Positions 44,804-54,248 are shown, counted from the stretch's first letter. The stretch is DNA of 64,000 nt from Bifidobacterium phasiani (GCF_019331775.1 NZ_JAHBBD010000003.1:110875-174874), one strand, 5' to 3'. Numbers and translations are program-made. The notes: generated from the sequence alone by a model not told the origin.

Positions 44804-45519
44804 CGGTTGCCTCCGTAGTATGCGGACAGTGCGGCCATGAACTCCTTGTACCGCTGCCTGCTGATGGGCACGCGGTCGTCGCCGACGACGGCCTCGCGCT
44901 CTTCGGTGATGCCGCCGACGTGGGCGAGGTTGACCAGATAGCTGACGTTGCACCGCACGAAGGCCGGGTCGTCGATCATCGCCTCGATGCCGTTCATCGA
45001 GGACCGGAAGCGCAGCACGCCGGTGATCGTGTGGACGAGGATGTTGTGCCGTCGGCTCTCCACGTAGCGGATGTCCGCCAACGGGACCCGCGCGGTGCCG
45101 CCGCCGTCGGGGAGCAGCACCGCGCGGCCGGTCCGCGCGCGGCTGCGGCCGATCTGCTCGATGGCGCTCTGCAGCTCCAGCGACAGTCCGTAGTAGTTGA
45201 CGGGCTTGAGCACGTAGGCGCGGGCGTGCACGGTGTACCCCTGCAGCGCGTACTGCGCCATGTTGGTGATGAAGATGATGACGACGTCGGCGTCGGTCCT
45301 GCGGATGCTCCGCGCCGCCGTAATGCCGTCCATGTCGGGCATCTCGATGTCCAGGAGGATGATGTCGTAGCGTGGCGTGTAATGCTCGGCTATCGCGGCG
45401 CCGTCGCCGAACGTCTCGTACTCGATCCGGACGCCATGCTCGCTTGAGAAGCGGTCGAGGCATCGAGCGATCGACTGCGCGCACTCCGCGTCGTCCTCGA
45501 CTATCGCTATCCGAACCAC
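44800..45519 (-). CDS. LytTR-family response regulator
   Basis: A 239-residue response regulator. The receiver domain has VRIAIVEDDAEC (acidic pocket), DIILLDIEMPDMDG with the phospho-accepting Asp, and VKPVNYYGL with the conserved Lys. The C-terminal LytTR DNA-binding domain (about 130-235) contains VPLADIRYVESRRHNILV and FVRCNVSYLVNLAHV. GTG 45519 is preferred because the receiver fold begins right there; an upstream ATG at 45576 is in frame but adds unconserved sequence. It is the first gene of the two-gene operon with the kinase. Targets would carry LytTR direct repeats; none was identified. Confidence 0.92.
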   Translation of the reverse strand: MVRIAIVEDDAECAQSIARCLDRFSSEHGVRIEYETFGDGAAIAEHYTPRYDIILLDIEMPDMDGITAARSIRRTDADVVIIFITNMAQYALQGYTVHARAYVLKPVNYYGLSLELQSAIEQIGRSRARTGRAVLLPDGGGTARVPLADIRYVESRRHNILVHTITGVLRFRSSMNGIEAMIDDPAFVRCNVSYLVNLAHVGGITEEREAVVGDDRVPISRQRYKEFMAALSAYYGGNR

Positions 45520-45645
45520 GCCATCATGGTACCAGCCGCGGATTGGAGAGATGCGCGGCCCGCGGAACCGCCACATGGCCCGAAACGGGAACGCCGCGCA
45601 CCCGAGCGCGGGTGCGCGGCGTTCCCGATGAGCGGAAGGCGCGGA

Positions 45646-48396
45646 TCAGCCGGTGTTCTGCAGGCCGGCCGCGACGCCGGACACGGTGCACAGGATCAGG
45701 TAGATGAACCCGGCCTGCTGGCTCTGGCTCAGCTCCTCCTTGTCCACGCGGCGGCGCAGCGACTTGAGCGCGAGCACCTGTGTGACCGACAGCGCGTCCA
45801 CGTACGGCGAACGGATGCGGATCGCCTGGCCGAGCACGTGGCGGTGCTCCAGCGGCCACTTGTCGCCGACGATGTCGAGCACCCACTTGCGGGTGAGCTC
45901 CATCTCGCCGAGCACCTTCTCGTTGAGGTCTTCGCGGTCGTCCAGCGCCAGGTACATCCTGGCGATGCGCTCGTCGGTCTTGGCGATCGACATCTCGATG
46001 TTGTCGATGAACGTCGAGAACAGCGGCCACTCCCGGTACGCCTGGCGCAGCGTGTCCAGGTCGCCGAACTGCTCGCAGGCGGTGCCCAGGCCGTACCAGG
46101 CGGCCAGGTTGATGCGCGCCTGCGCCCAGGCGAACACCCACGGGATGGTGCGCAGGTCGTCGAGCGACTTGGCGCCCAGGCCGCGCTTCGCCGGGCGCGA
46201 GCCGATCGGCAGCAGGCCCACCTCGGTCAGCGGCGTGACGATCGAGAACCACGGGGCGAACCCGTCGGTGTGGATCAGGTCGAGGAAGCGCTCGTGCGAG
46301 GAGTCGTTGAGCTGCGCGGTCATGTCCGCGTACTTCTCGGTCATCTCGGTGTTCGTCTTCTCGATGCTCGGCGCGGACTGCAGCAGCGTGGCGGCCGCGA
46401 CCGACTCGATGTGGCGGATCGCCAGCACCGGGTTGCCGTACCGGGCGAAGATGACCTCGCCCTGCTCGGTGAGCTTGAAACGGCAGTTGACGGAGCCCTT
46501 CGGCTGGGCGAGCACCGCGCGGTTCGCGGGGCCGCCGCCGCGGCCGACTGCGCCGCCGCGGCCGTGGAACAGCGTCAGGTCGATGTTGTTCTCCTCCGCC
46601 CACGCCACGATGTTCATCTCGGCCTGGTGCAGCGCGAAGATCGACGAGGTCGGGCCGGCGTCCTTCGAGGAGTCGGAGTAGCCGAGCATGACCTCCATCT
46701 TGCCGCCGGTGGCCTTGAGGCGTTCCTGCATCTCCGGGATCTTGATGATCTCGTCGAGCACGTTCACCGAGTTCTGCAGGTCCTCGAGCTGCTCGAACAG
46801 CGGGATCACGTCGATGACGGGCACGTCCTTCGGGTTCGAGAACGCGAGGCGGTTCAGCTCGTACACGTCGCGCACGTTCTGCGCCGACTTGGTGAACGAG
46901 ATGATGTACCGGCCGGCGGCCTTCAGGCCGTTGCGCTTCTGGATCGAGCCGAGGGCGCGGAAGGTGTCGAGCACCTCCTGGGTCATCGGCTGCAGCGGGC
47001 CGCGCTCGCCGTGCAGGCCGTGCTGGCGGATGTCCTCCAGCGCGCGCGAATGCACGACCGAATGCTGGCGGAACTCCATCTCGACCATGTGGAAGCCGAA
47101 GGTCTCGGCCTGCCAGATCAGGTCCTGCAGCGGGCCGTACGCGGAGCGCGCGGCGCCCGCGGCGGCCAGCGACCGCTGGACGACCTTGAGGTCGGCGATG
47201 AAGTCGTCGCAGCTGTGGTACATGAGGTCCGCGTCGCGGGCGATCGTGTAGTGCAGGCGGTCGGCCATCACCAGCATGACGGCGCGGTGCGGCTCCTTGG
47301 CCGACAGCAGGTCGGCCTGGTCGGTCAGCCGCTCGCTCATCTCCTTCTGGCGCGTCCACAGGTGCTTGAGCTCCTCGCTCGGCGGGGTGGACTGCGTGTC
47401 CATCGTCAGGTTGCGGCCGACGGTGCGCGTCGCCCCCTCGAGCGCGGCGATCACGTGGTCGCTGAAGTTGCGCGCCACCTGGCGGCTCACCTTGGCGGTG
47501 ACGTTCGGGTTGCCGTCGCGGTCGGAGCCGATCCAGCTGCCCGGGTGGAAGAACGCGGGGCAGGCCGGCTCCACGAGCCCGGCCTTGTCGCCCAGCAGCC
47601 AGTCGTCGAAGCGGCGGTAGACCTGCGGGATGGCGTGGAACAGCGTGTTGTCGAAGATGTCGAGGATCGTGTTCGCCTCCTCGACCGGCGTCGGCTTGCG
47701 GTGCTCGATCGGCGAGGTGCGGAACAGGGCGTCGATCTCGTTGAACAGGCGGCGGTAGTTCTCGCGCTTCTCCGAGCCGCCGAGGTGGTCGTGCACGCTC
47801 AGCAGGTCGGCGATGCGGCGGATCTTGCCTTCGACGGCCTTGCGGCGGGCCTCGGTCGGGTGCGCGGTGAACACCGGGTGGAACTCCAGCTTGTCCAGCA
47901 GCGCCTTGGCCTTGGCCGGGCCCATCTCGGTGATCAGCTGGTGGTACGCGACCGTCAGCTCGTTGACCGGGTCGACCGCCTGGTTCTCGTCGACCTCGGA
48001 CTCGCGCTGGCGCAGCACGGAGACGCGGTAGTTCTCCTCGCACAGGTTCGCCAGGTGGAAGTAGGTGGTGAACGCGCGCGACAACAGCTGGGCGTCGTTC
48101 AGGTTCATGTTGTCGATGACCTCGACCGCCTTCTGCAGCCCGTCGTTCTCCGGGTCGGGGTCGGTCATCGCGCCGGCGAAGTGCTCCGCGCTGGCCTCCA
48201 CGGCGTAGGTGCGCACCGTGTCGAAGGTGGCGAGCAGCTTGGGGTCGAACTCGTCGAGCACCTCGCGCAGGATCTGCAGGCACAGCTCCATGTTGTGCTC
48301 CAGCGAGGTCGGCATGGTCTGCTGGCCTTCGCCGGCGCCCGTCGGCGTGGCCTGCACGGCCCCGTCGGCGGCGTTGCTTTCGTGTTGTATTGTCAC
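45646..48396 (-). CDS. ppc: Phosphoenolpyruvate carboxylase
   Basis: A 916-residue enzyme that adds bicarbonate to phosphoenolpyruvate, giving oxaloacetate for aspartate- and glutamate-family synthesis. The catalytic His region FTAHPTEARRKAVEGK and the active-site glycine/arginine loop FHGRGGAVGRGGGP are intact. The C-terminal QxxNTG end (LQNTG) is also intact. GTG 48396 follows AGAGGAGGTTGAT. The N-terminal 30 residues are Ala/Gly/Thr-rich. It is monocistronic. Carbonic anhydrase at 24281 could supply bicarbonate. Confidence 0.97.
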   Translation of the reverse strand: MTIQHESNAADGAVQATPTGAGEGQQTMPTSLEHNMELCLQILREVLDEFDPKLLATFDTVRTYAVEASAEHFAGAMTDPDPENDGLQKAVEVIDNMNLNDAQLLSRAFTTYFHLANLCEENYRVSVLRQRESEVDENQAVDPVNELTVAYHQLITEMGPAKAKALLDKLEFHPVFTAHPTEARRKAVEGKIRRIADLLSVHDHLGGSEKRENYRRLFNEIDALFRTSPIEHRKPTPVEEANTILDIFDNTLFHAIPQVYRRFDDWLLGDKAGLVEPACPAFFHPGSWIGSDRDGNPNVTAKVSRQVARNFSDHVIAALEGATRTVGRNLTMDTQSTPPSEELKHLWTRQKEMSERLTDQADLLSAKEPHRAVMLVMADRLHYTIARDADLMYHSCDDFIADLKVVQRSLAAAGAARSAYGPLQDLIWQAETFGFHMVEMEFRQHSVVHSRALEDIRQHGLHGERGPLQPMTQEVLDTFRALGSIQKRNGLKAAGRYIISFTKSAQNVRDVYELNRLAFSNPKDVPVIDVIPLFEQLEDLQNSVNVLDEIIKIPEMQERLKATGGKMEVMLGYSDSSKDAGPTSSIFALHQAEMNIVAWAEENNIDLTLFHGRGGAVGRGGGPANRAVLAQPKGSVNCRFKLTEQGEVIFARYGNPVLAIRHIESVAAATLLQSAPSIEKTNTEMTEKYADMTAQLNDSSHERFLDLIHTDGFAPWFSIVTPLTEVGLLPIGSRPAKRGLGAKSLDDLRTIPWVFAWAQARINLAAWYGLGTACEQFGDLDTLRQAYREWPLFSTFIDNIEMSIAKTDERIARMYLALDDREDLNEKVLGEMELTRKWVLDIVGDKWPLEHRHVLGQAIRIRSPYVDALSVTQVLALKSLRRRVDKEELSQSQQAGFIYLILCTVSGVAAGLQNTG

Positions 48397-48723
48397 ATCA
48401 ACCTCCTCTGCCGGTCTGCACGGTTGCTCGGTCATTCCGTCATCCGCGGCTCCTCCGCGGTTGTGTTGACGGAAAGTTGCGAACCCAAAGCCGTCGGATC
48501 CGGCGGTTGTCCCGATTATTCTACGACCTGTATGTGCGCGTATGTTACGAACGGGCCGCATATCGTACGGCATGGCGGGCGGTGTCGCGTGGCGGCGGCG
48601 GCCGGCCGGCGCGCCGTCGCCGCTGCGGCATGGATGATGATGAAACGTTGCGGCACGCGGAACCATGCGGTTTCCCGCGGCCCGGCGGCGGTCCGGGGCA
48701 GGCCGTGCGGTACTACTGGAAGG
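48397..48723. other. Divergent promoter region of ppc and the ThrE-like gene
   Basis: 327 bp with no supported gene. It separates two divergent genes and should hold both promoters. A CCGTCGGATCCGGCGG-type inverted patch occurs near 48495-48515. No known regulator site was recognised. Confidence 0.5.
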
Positions 48724-50517
48724 GTGAGATTCGGCCGAAAGCAGAACGACGGCACCGCCACCGCCGTCACCAAGTACCATACCCACTCCATCCCGCTGGA
48801 TATGGAGGACATCGAACGCGATTGGGACAAACCGATTCTCGAGGCGGGCATCGCGGCGAAGTCCAGCGTCATCGTGCGCGTCGGCATGCTCGACCTGAGC
48901 GCGGGCACCGGAAGCTTCCGCGTGCGCGAGATGATGCACCGCATCGCCTATCCGCTGGGCGTGCACGTGCGCGCCGACGTGAACCTCACCGACATCGCCG
49001 CCGCGTGCACCGACGGCAAGGAGCGCATCACCGAGGTCATCGACCTGCCGACCACGGGCGTGAACACCGAACGCATCTGGCTGCTGGAGCATTTCGCCGA
49101 CTGGTTCAACACGAACCTCGGCAAGGGGTCGATGTACCACGCCACGGCGGCCGTCTCGGAGGAGGTCGTCGAGCATCTGGACGCGCCGGGGGCCGACGCC
49201 TCGGTGCTGCGCGCCGTCGAGCGCGACCTCGAGCGCGAGATGGGGCATGAGACGCCGCTTGGGCCGGGCGACGCATCGAACCAGGACGCGACGCCCGGCG
49301 TCGGCCGTGCACGCGACGATGTGGACGGCGCGCAGCGGGACGACGCGCGTGATGCGGTCCGGAACGCCGCGCAGGCCCATGCGGGCGAGGGGTCGCAGGA
49401 CGGCGCGCGTCGCGCCGCGCGTCCCGCCTGCCCGAGGCGTCGCCGTCGCATGCGCATGCCGCTGTCCGACCGCTACGCCGTGCACTTCGCGCATATGGCC
49501 GGCGCCTCCGTGCCCGGCGGCATCGGCCCGGGCCTGACCGTCAAGCAGGTGCATGAGCGTCTGGATCTCATCGAGCACCGCGCCCCCCTGTACCCGGCGT
49601 GGTTCTCCGGGCTGTGCGCCGCGCTGGCGTGCGCCTCGTTCGTGTTCCTGCTCGGCGGCGGCGTGTACGACATGGTCGGCGCGTTCTTCGGCGCCGGCAT
49701 CGGCCAATGGCTGCGTCGGCGGCTGCTGGCCAAGCATCTCAACCAGTTCTTCGTCACCTTCGTGTGCGTGTGCGTGGCCGCGCTGATCTGCGTCGGGGCG
49801 CTGCGTCTGATCGGGCTGGTCGATCCGGTGGCCCTGCAGCACGACACCGCCTACATCGGCGCGATCCTGTTCGTGATCCCCGGATTCCCGCTGATCACCG
49901 GCGGGCTGGACCTGGCGAAGATCGACTTCCCGTCGGGCATCCAACGCCTCGCCTACACCCTGACCATCATTCTGATGGCCACGCTGGCGGCCTGGATGGT
50001 GGCGTCCACCGTGCAGCTGCATCCGGAGGGGTTCGAGCCGCTCGGCCTCGATCCGGCGGTGAACAACTGCCTGCGCTTCGTCGCCGCCTTCGTGGGCGTG
50101 TGGGGGTTCTCGGTGCTGTTCAACTCCCCGCAGCGCATGTGCTTCGTCGCCGCGCTGATCGGCGCCGCCACGGACACGCTGCGTCTGATCGCGGTGGATT
50201 ACGGTCTGTCGGCGGAGCTCGGCGCCTTCCTCGGCGCGTTGCTGGCCGGGCTGCTCGCCTCGGCCTGGCGCTCGTCGGTGCGCCGCGGCTGGCTGCCGCC
50301 GCATCTGGACTATCCGCGCATCTGCCTGACCGTGCCGTCGATCGTCATCATGGTGCCGGGTATGTATATGTATCAGGCCATGTTCTACCTGGGGCAGTTC
50401 GATACGCAGCTCGCCCTCGACTGGGTGTTCCGGGCGTTCATGGTGATCGTCTGCCTGCCCATCGGACTGGCGATGGCGCGCGTTATCACGGACAAGTCCT
50501 GGCGCTACGACGTCTGA
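48724..50517 (+). CDS. ThrE-family threonine/serine exporter
   Basis: A 597-residue membrane protein. The N-terminal part (residues 30-160) is the soluble-looking DUF1212 region, with LEAGIAAKSSVIVRVGML and FRVREMMHRIAYPLGVHV. A hydrophilic Ala/Asp/Arg-rich linker of about 80 residues (165-245) follows. About ten helices then follow, including FSGLCAALACASFVFLLGG and the last AFMVIVCLPIGLAMARVI, covering DUF1212 and the ThrE_2/DUF3815 repeat. GTG 48724 follows GGAAGGGTGA. It probably exports small amino acids such as threonine or serine (family knowledge). The linker is probably a lineage-specific insertion. Confidence 0.88.
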   Translation: MRFGRKQNDGTATAVTKYHTHSIPLDMEDIERDWDKPILEAGIAAKSSVIVRVGMLDLSAGTGSFRVREMMHRIAYPLGVHVRADVNLTDIAAACTDGKERITEVIDLPTTGVNTERIWLLEHFADWFNTNLGKGSMYHATAAVSEEVVEHLDAPGADASVLRAVERDLEREMGHETPLGPGDASNQDATPGVGRARDDVDGAQRDDARDAVRNAAQAHAGEGSQDGARRAARPACPRRRRRMRMPLSDRYAVHFAHMAGASVPGGIGPGLTVKQVHERLDLIEHRAPLYPAWFSGLCAALACASFVFLLGGGVYDMVGAFFGAGIGQWLRRRLLAKHLNQFFVTFVCVCVAALICVGALRLIGLVDPVALQHDTAYIGAILFVIPGFPLITGGLDLAKIDFPSGIQRLAYTLTIILMATLAAWMVASTVQLHPEGFEPLGLDPAVNNCLRFVAAFVGVWGFSVLFNSPQRMCFVAALIGAATDTLRLIAVDYGLSAELGAFLGALLAGLLASAWRSSVRRGWLPPHLDYPRICLTVPSIVIMVPGMYMYQAMFYLGQFDTQLALDWVFRAFMVIVCLPIGLAMARVITDKSWRYDV

Positions 50518-51090
50518 TCCCCGGGCGCCGCCATACGGCGCTGCGCCGGGCCTGGTCCTGTGGGGCGGGTCTGATCCTGCGAGGCCCGGGCCGCGGCCGG
50601 CGAGACCGATATCGTACGCCCGGGCCGGTGTGGTGCCGCCGCAAGTATGATTGACGGAATAATCATCAATGCGTGTGCCCGGGCAGGTGTGATGCCGTCG
50701 CATCAGGGGGCATTGCACAATGTGCGTTGCGGCGACAGCGGCCAGATTTCATCGGCGGTGTTTGTGCAGTCGCGTCGGTGCATTGCACAATGTGCGTCGC
50801 GGCTGGGGCGCTACGGCTGGGGTGTGGCGGCCGGCGCAACCCATGACGGTGATGGACCGGTTCGAGAACCAGCTGCATCGGTGTGCTGGAGGCCAATTCG
50901 ATTAGTTGTAGCGGATTGGGGGCCTTGCAGACATCTATCTGCGTTAGGTGGGGCACCCAGACGGCGAGAGCCCGGGTATGGATGGCGGAATACCGCCATC
51001 CATACCCGCCGGCATCCGCCAAGGATGCCTCACTTAGTGCAGATGGATGTCCGCAGCTCCCCGAATCCACTACACATAGTCAAGATGGTG
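50518..51090. other. Intergenic region holding a 182-bp palindrome
   Basis: No conventional gene is supported. GCACAATGTGC motifs lie at 50715-50725 and 50785-50795, both preceded by CATT, exactly 70 bp apart. The 182-bp inverted repeat is annotated separately. Overlapping open frames on both strands come from that palindrome. Confidence 0.6.
50900..51081. repeat. 182-bp imperfect inverted repeat with perfect 16-bp core
   Basis: The core CGGGTATGGATGGCGG (50973-50988) and its exact complement (50993-51008) flank the 4-nt loop AATA. Outside the core, similarity continues for about 70 bp per arm, for example GCGGATTGGGGGC against the complement of the distal AGCTCCCCGAATCC. The two arms encode similar peptides on opposite strands, such as YGWR-xx-AIHTR and xx-DV-xxxPNPL. 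It could be a structured RNA, a mobile palindrome, or two inverted relics of one coding segment. Confidence 0.8.
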
Positions 51091-52182
51091 TCACGCGATG
51101 CCCGCCAGCGGGTCGGATTCCTCCGGTTCAGGCAGCGACGCATCGCCGTCGATCAGCCCTAACCGGTTCGATCCGGTGCCGTCCGCCGGAACCGCCTGAT
51201 TCGCGCCGCCGTCCGCCGGAACCAACAGTCCCTCGCCATCGCCGCCGAGCGCCGCGCGTTCCCACAACGGTCGGCGTCGTGTCGTGCGCCCATCGCAGAC
51301 CTGCCGGATCGTGCGCCGTTCGGTGAGCGGCATGGGCACCCCGACGATCTGCGCCATCTTGTCCGCCACGCGCCGGGCCAGCCGCTCCTCGGCCCGCTCG
51401 TCGACGAGGTCGAGCTCGGTGACCTGCACGTACGCCCATCCGGCCTCCTCCAACGCGGCTCGCCGCGCCGCATCGCCGAGCCACTGCGAGGCGTGGTGCG
51501 CCCCGTCGTATTCGATGGCGAGCCGAAGCTCTGGGTACGCCATGTCCAGCAGCACCTTCGATCCGCGCGCGTCCTTCACCATGTGGTTGACCGCGGGGCA
51601 GTCCAGCCCGTAGCGCATCAACGCGATGCGCGTGCGCGTCTCCTGCGATGAGTCGGTGTTCTCCCGCATGATCCGCAGCGCGCGCCGGCAGTTGCCGATG
51701 CCTCGGAAGTTCCGCTTCCGCGCCTCGTCGCCGTCCAGCCATTCCCGCATCTCGTCCAGGAACGCGGCGAACTCGTCGCGGCGGACCCGCTTCAGGCGCC
51801 TGTCGCGACGCATCATGGCGTCGCCGAGCACGATGAGCTCCTCGAGCGGCAGTCGCGTGGCGTACATTGCCCATGTGCAGATCGGGTCGATGCACTCGAA
51901 CCGGCGGTCGACGGTCACGGTCCGCCAGGGCGCCGGCCAGACGGCGAAGCGCACGCCGCGGATCCGCGAGCGGTCCCTCGTCCGGTGCACGGCCACGTGG
52001 GTGAGTCCGGTGAACCGGTCGTCGCGCGGCAGCCGGGGTTTCTCGATGGACTGCAGCTCCAGCGCCGCGGCCAGGGCGTACGGGTGCCGCTGCCGGGTGT
52101 GCGATTCGATGCCGTCGCACAGGCGCATGCGGCCGCGTTTGATTTCGGTCAGCGATTGCAGGGTGAATGATGGTGTAGCCAT
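51091..52182 (-). CDS. DUF559-type endonuclease-domain protein
   Basis: A 363-residue protein. The C-terminal part (about residues 215-310) shows the VSR/DUF559 nuclease-fold pattern KVLLDMAYPELRLAIEYDG followed by AHHASQW, with catalytic-type Asp, Glu and Asp residues, then AGWAYVQVTELDL. The N-terminal half resembles the AbiEi-like antitoxin-type regions that often precede this domain, but I see no toxin partner next to it. ATG 52182 starts MATPSFTLQ. The last 60 residues are Gly/Ala/Asp-rich. It is an accessory gene downstream of trpS and its terminator. DNA repair or defence is possible but unproven. Confidence 0.8.
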   Translation of the reverse strand: MATPSFTLQSLTEIKRGRMRLCDGIESHTRQRHPYALAAALELQSIEKPRLPRDDRFTGLTHVAVHRTRDRSRIRGVRFAVWPAPWRTVTVDRRFECIDPICTWAMYATRLPLEELIVLGDAMMRRDRRLKRVRRDEFAAFLDEMREWLDGDEARKRNFRGIGNCRRALRIMRENTDSSQETRTRIALMRYGLDCPAVNHMVKDARGSKVLLDMAYPELRLAIEYDGAHHASQWLGDAARRAALEEAGWAYVQVTELDLVDERAEERLARRVADKMAQIVGVPMPLTERRTIRQVCDGRTTRRRPLWERAALGGDGEGLLVPADGGANQAVPADGTGSNRLGLIDGDASLPEPEESDPLAGIA

Positions 52183-52233
52183 ACCGCGACCATAGAAATA
52201 AGGTCCGCGTTTCTCCATTACCCGAGGCAAAGT

Positions 52234-52242
52234 TGTGGATAA
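52234..52242 (-). promoter_or_regulatory. Isolated DnaA box
   Basis: TGTGGATAA is a perfect DnaA 9-mer (52234-52242) followed by another GTGGATAA at 52244-52251. It lies just upstream of the DUF559 gene start. Could be chance; it is short. Confidence 0.45.
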
Positions 52243-52266
52243 GTGGATAAACGGCTCCGAAAACGC

Positions 52267-52304
52267 CGAGGGCGGCCACCCTCCCAAGAAGGTGGCCGCC
52301 CTCG
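52267..52304 (-). terminator. Terminator of trpS
   Basis: 14-bp arms CGAGGGCGGCCACC (52267-52280) and GGTGGCCGCCCTCG (52291-52304) with a 10-nt loop. On the minus strand it is followed by GCGTTTTCGG. It separates trpS from the DUF559 gene. Confidence 0.8.
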
Positions 52305-52396
52305 CGATACGGTTTGTCGGTATGCCGTCGGTGCGCCGCCGGACCGTCATCAACACGCCGCCGGCATGCGCCGGTTCGGGGGCTTCGCCAAGCCGC

Positions 52397-53497
52397 TCAG
52401 TACGTCATGCCCATCGCGGCGCGCACCTCGTCGAGCGTCTCCTCGGCGATGGCGTTGGCGCGCTTGTTGCCGTCGTGCAGGATATCGCGGATCGCGTCCA
52501 TGTCCTTGGCGAGTTCGGCGCGGCGCTCGCGGTGCGGGGCCAGGAACTCGTTCACCGACTCGGTCACGTACTTCTTGAGCGCGCCGGCACCCGAGTCGCC
52601 GATCTCCTCGGCGATGTCCTTCGGGTCGCGGCCGGTGACGAGCCCGGCGGTGGTCAGCAGCGCGGAGACCTGCGGGCGGGCGATCGGATCGAAGGTGATG
52701 CGGCGCTCGGAGTCGGTCGGGCTCTTCTTGATGAGCTTGGCGGTCTCCTCGGCGGTGGCGCCGAGCATGATCGAGTTGCCGTACGACTTGCTCATCTTGC
52801 GGCCGTCGAGGCCCGGGATCTCCGGCGCTTCGGACAGGATGGCGGCCGGCTCGGGGAACACCGGGCGCCTCTTCGCGTAGCGCTCGTTGAACCGGCGCGC
52901 GATCGTGCGGGTGATCTCGACGTGCGGCAGGTTGTCCTTGCCGATCGGCACGACGTTCGCCTTGCAGAACAGGATGTCGCAGGCCTGGTGCACCGGGTAG
53001 GTGAGCAGCAGGCCGGTCAGCGCGTGGCCGGAGGCCTCCATCTCCGACTTGACGGTCGGGTTGCGGTGCAGCTCGGCCTCGGTGACCAGCGACAGGAACG
53101 GCAGCATCAGCTGGTTCTCGGCCGGCACGGCGGAGTGCGTGAAGATCATGGTCCTGTTCGGGTCGATGCCCGCGGCCAGGTAGTCGAGCACGAGGTTGAG
53201 CACGTTGTCCTCGATGTGCTCGGTGGTGTCGCGGTCGGTGATGACCTGGTAGTCGGCGATGATGATGTTCGTGTTCACGCCGCGCTCCTGCATGGCGACG
53301 CGTTCGCGGATCGAGCCGAAGTAGTGGCCGAGGTGCAGCCGGCCGGTGGGACGGTCGCCGGTGAGCATCGTGAACTTGCCGGGATTCGCCTCCAGCGCCG
53401 CCATCGTCTCGTCGGAGCGCTTCTTCGCCGCCAGGAAGCTGGCGCTAACCTCGTTGCCAGCCGCGGTGATCGCTGGTTCCTGCGTCTCGTTCGTCAT
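52397..53497 (-). CDS. trpS: Tryptophanyl-tRNA synthetase
   Basis: A 366-residue class I synthetase that charges tRNA-Trp. The HIGH-type motif is RPTGRLHLGHYFGS, and the KMSKS loop DGRKMSKSYGNS is intact. The tryptophan-binding region includes DYQVITDRD and TYPVHQACDI. Two adjacent ATGs exist; 53497 is chosen because AAAGGGG (53503-53509) is better spaced than for 53500. No leader-peptide or T-box structure was recognised upstream. It is monocistronic, with a terminator at 52267-52304. Confidence 0.97.
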   Translation of the reverse strand: MTNETQEPAITAAGNEVSASFLAAKKRSDETMAALEANPGKFTMLTGDRPTGRLHLGHYFGSIRERVAMQERGVNTNIIIADYQVITDRDTTEHIEDNVLNLVLDYLAAGIDPNRTMIFTHSAVPAENQLMLPFLSLVTEAELHRNPTVKSEMEASGHALTGLLLTYPVHQACDILFCKANVVPIGKDNLPHVEITRTIARRFNERYAKRRPVFPEPAAILSEAPEIPGLDGRKMSKSYGNSIMLGATAEETAKLIKKSPTDSERRITFDPIARPQVSALLTTAGLVTGRDPKDIAEEIGDSGAGALKKYVTESVNEFLAPHRERRAELAKDMDAIRDILHDGNKRANAIAEETLDEVRAAMGMTY

Positions 53498-53641
53498 CAT
53501 TGCCCCTTTGGTGTTCGGACCGTTGCCGGGCCGTCGGATGGTCGTTTTCATCGTAAAAGTCTGAGCCGACAACGAAACCGGAAAACTAGTGGTACGCTCT
53601 TATGTGATGAATTGAAAGCACAGCAGTATTCAGGGGGTCAG

Positions 53642-54025
53642 ATGGGCCGCGGACGACAGAAAGCCAAGCAGCAGAAGATAGCCCGGAAGCTCAAGTATCT
53701 GACCACCGATACTGACTACGACGAGCTTGCCAAGGAGCTGAGCGCGCAGGAGCCCGGCACCGGCTCCGTCGATCCGTTCTCCCACGACGAGGCGCAGTAC
53801 ATCCATGACGCGGATACCGACGACGGCGACGAGGGCGAGTACGCCGACATCGCCGCGGCGGACGGCGTGGACGACGATCTGGACGAGTACGCCAAGTGGG
53901 CCGCCGAGGCCGCCGCGAAGGCGACCAGCGGCGAGATGCCGGCCGTCAAGGCCGCCCCGAAGCCGCGCAAGCCGATTCCGATGCCCAAGCCCAGCGCGTT
54001 CAAGCCGCGTCCGGCCGTCAAGTAG
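53642..54025 (+). CDS. DUF3073 domain protein
   Basis: A 127-residue protein starting with the actinobacterial DUF3073 signature MGRGRQKAKQQKIARKLKY. The middle is acidic (DADTDDGDEGEYADIA), and the tail is Lys/Pro-rich (KPRKPIPMPKPSAFKPRP). The function of the family is not known; it is conserved in actinobacteria. ATG 53642 follows AGGGGGTCAG. It is divergent from trpS, and a hairpin at 54076-54111 follows. Confidence 0.9.
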   Translation: MGRGRQKAKQQKIARKLKYLTTDTDYDELAKELSAQEPGTGSVDPFSHDEAQYIHDADTDDGDEGEYADIAAADGVDDDLDEYAKWAAEAAAKATSGEMPAVKAAPKPRKPIPMPKPSAFKPRPAVK

Positions 54026-54075
54026 GCCGACCGGCCCGTGCGGGCGTTTTGACGGTATATGTGTTTTCCGCATTG

Positions 54076-54111
54076 ATGCCGTATCGTTGCGTTCATTGTG
54101 TGATACGGCAT
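54076..54111 (+). terminator. Hairpin after DUF3073 gene
   Basis: Arms ATGCCGTATC (54076-54085) and GATACGGCAT (54102-54111), perfect 10 bp, with a 16-nt loop. No strong T-tract follows. Confidence 0.55.
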
Positions 54112-54206
54112 TGTGACGGCGTTGATTTTCACCGTTGTGTGTGGCTGAATTGTCGTTGCCTTACCGCGACGGTGTCATCGATGTGGAGCCGCGGCGTCGA
54201 ACGTGT

Positions 54207-54248
54207 CCGTAAAGAAACCACGCAGATTGGCAGTGTGTTTCTTTACGG
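54207..54248. other. Hairpin upstream of the excalibur protein gene
   Basis: Perfect 12-bp arms CCGTAAAGAAAC (54207-54218) and GTTTCTTTACGG (54237-54248), with an 18-nt loop. It lies in an AT-richer region about 120 bp before the next start and could be an operator or leader element. The rest of 54026-54369 shows no gene. Confidence 0.6.

Noticed and set aside
52397..53641. T-box or Trp leader in front of trpS
   Set aside because: The 144-bp divergent region with DUF3073 shows no T-box sequence, no leader peptide with Trp codons and no terminator/antiterminator pair.
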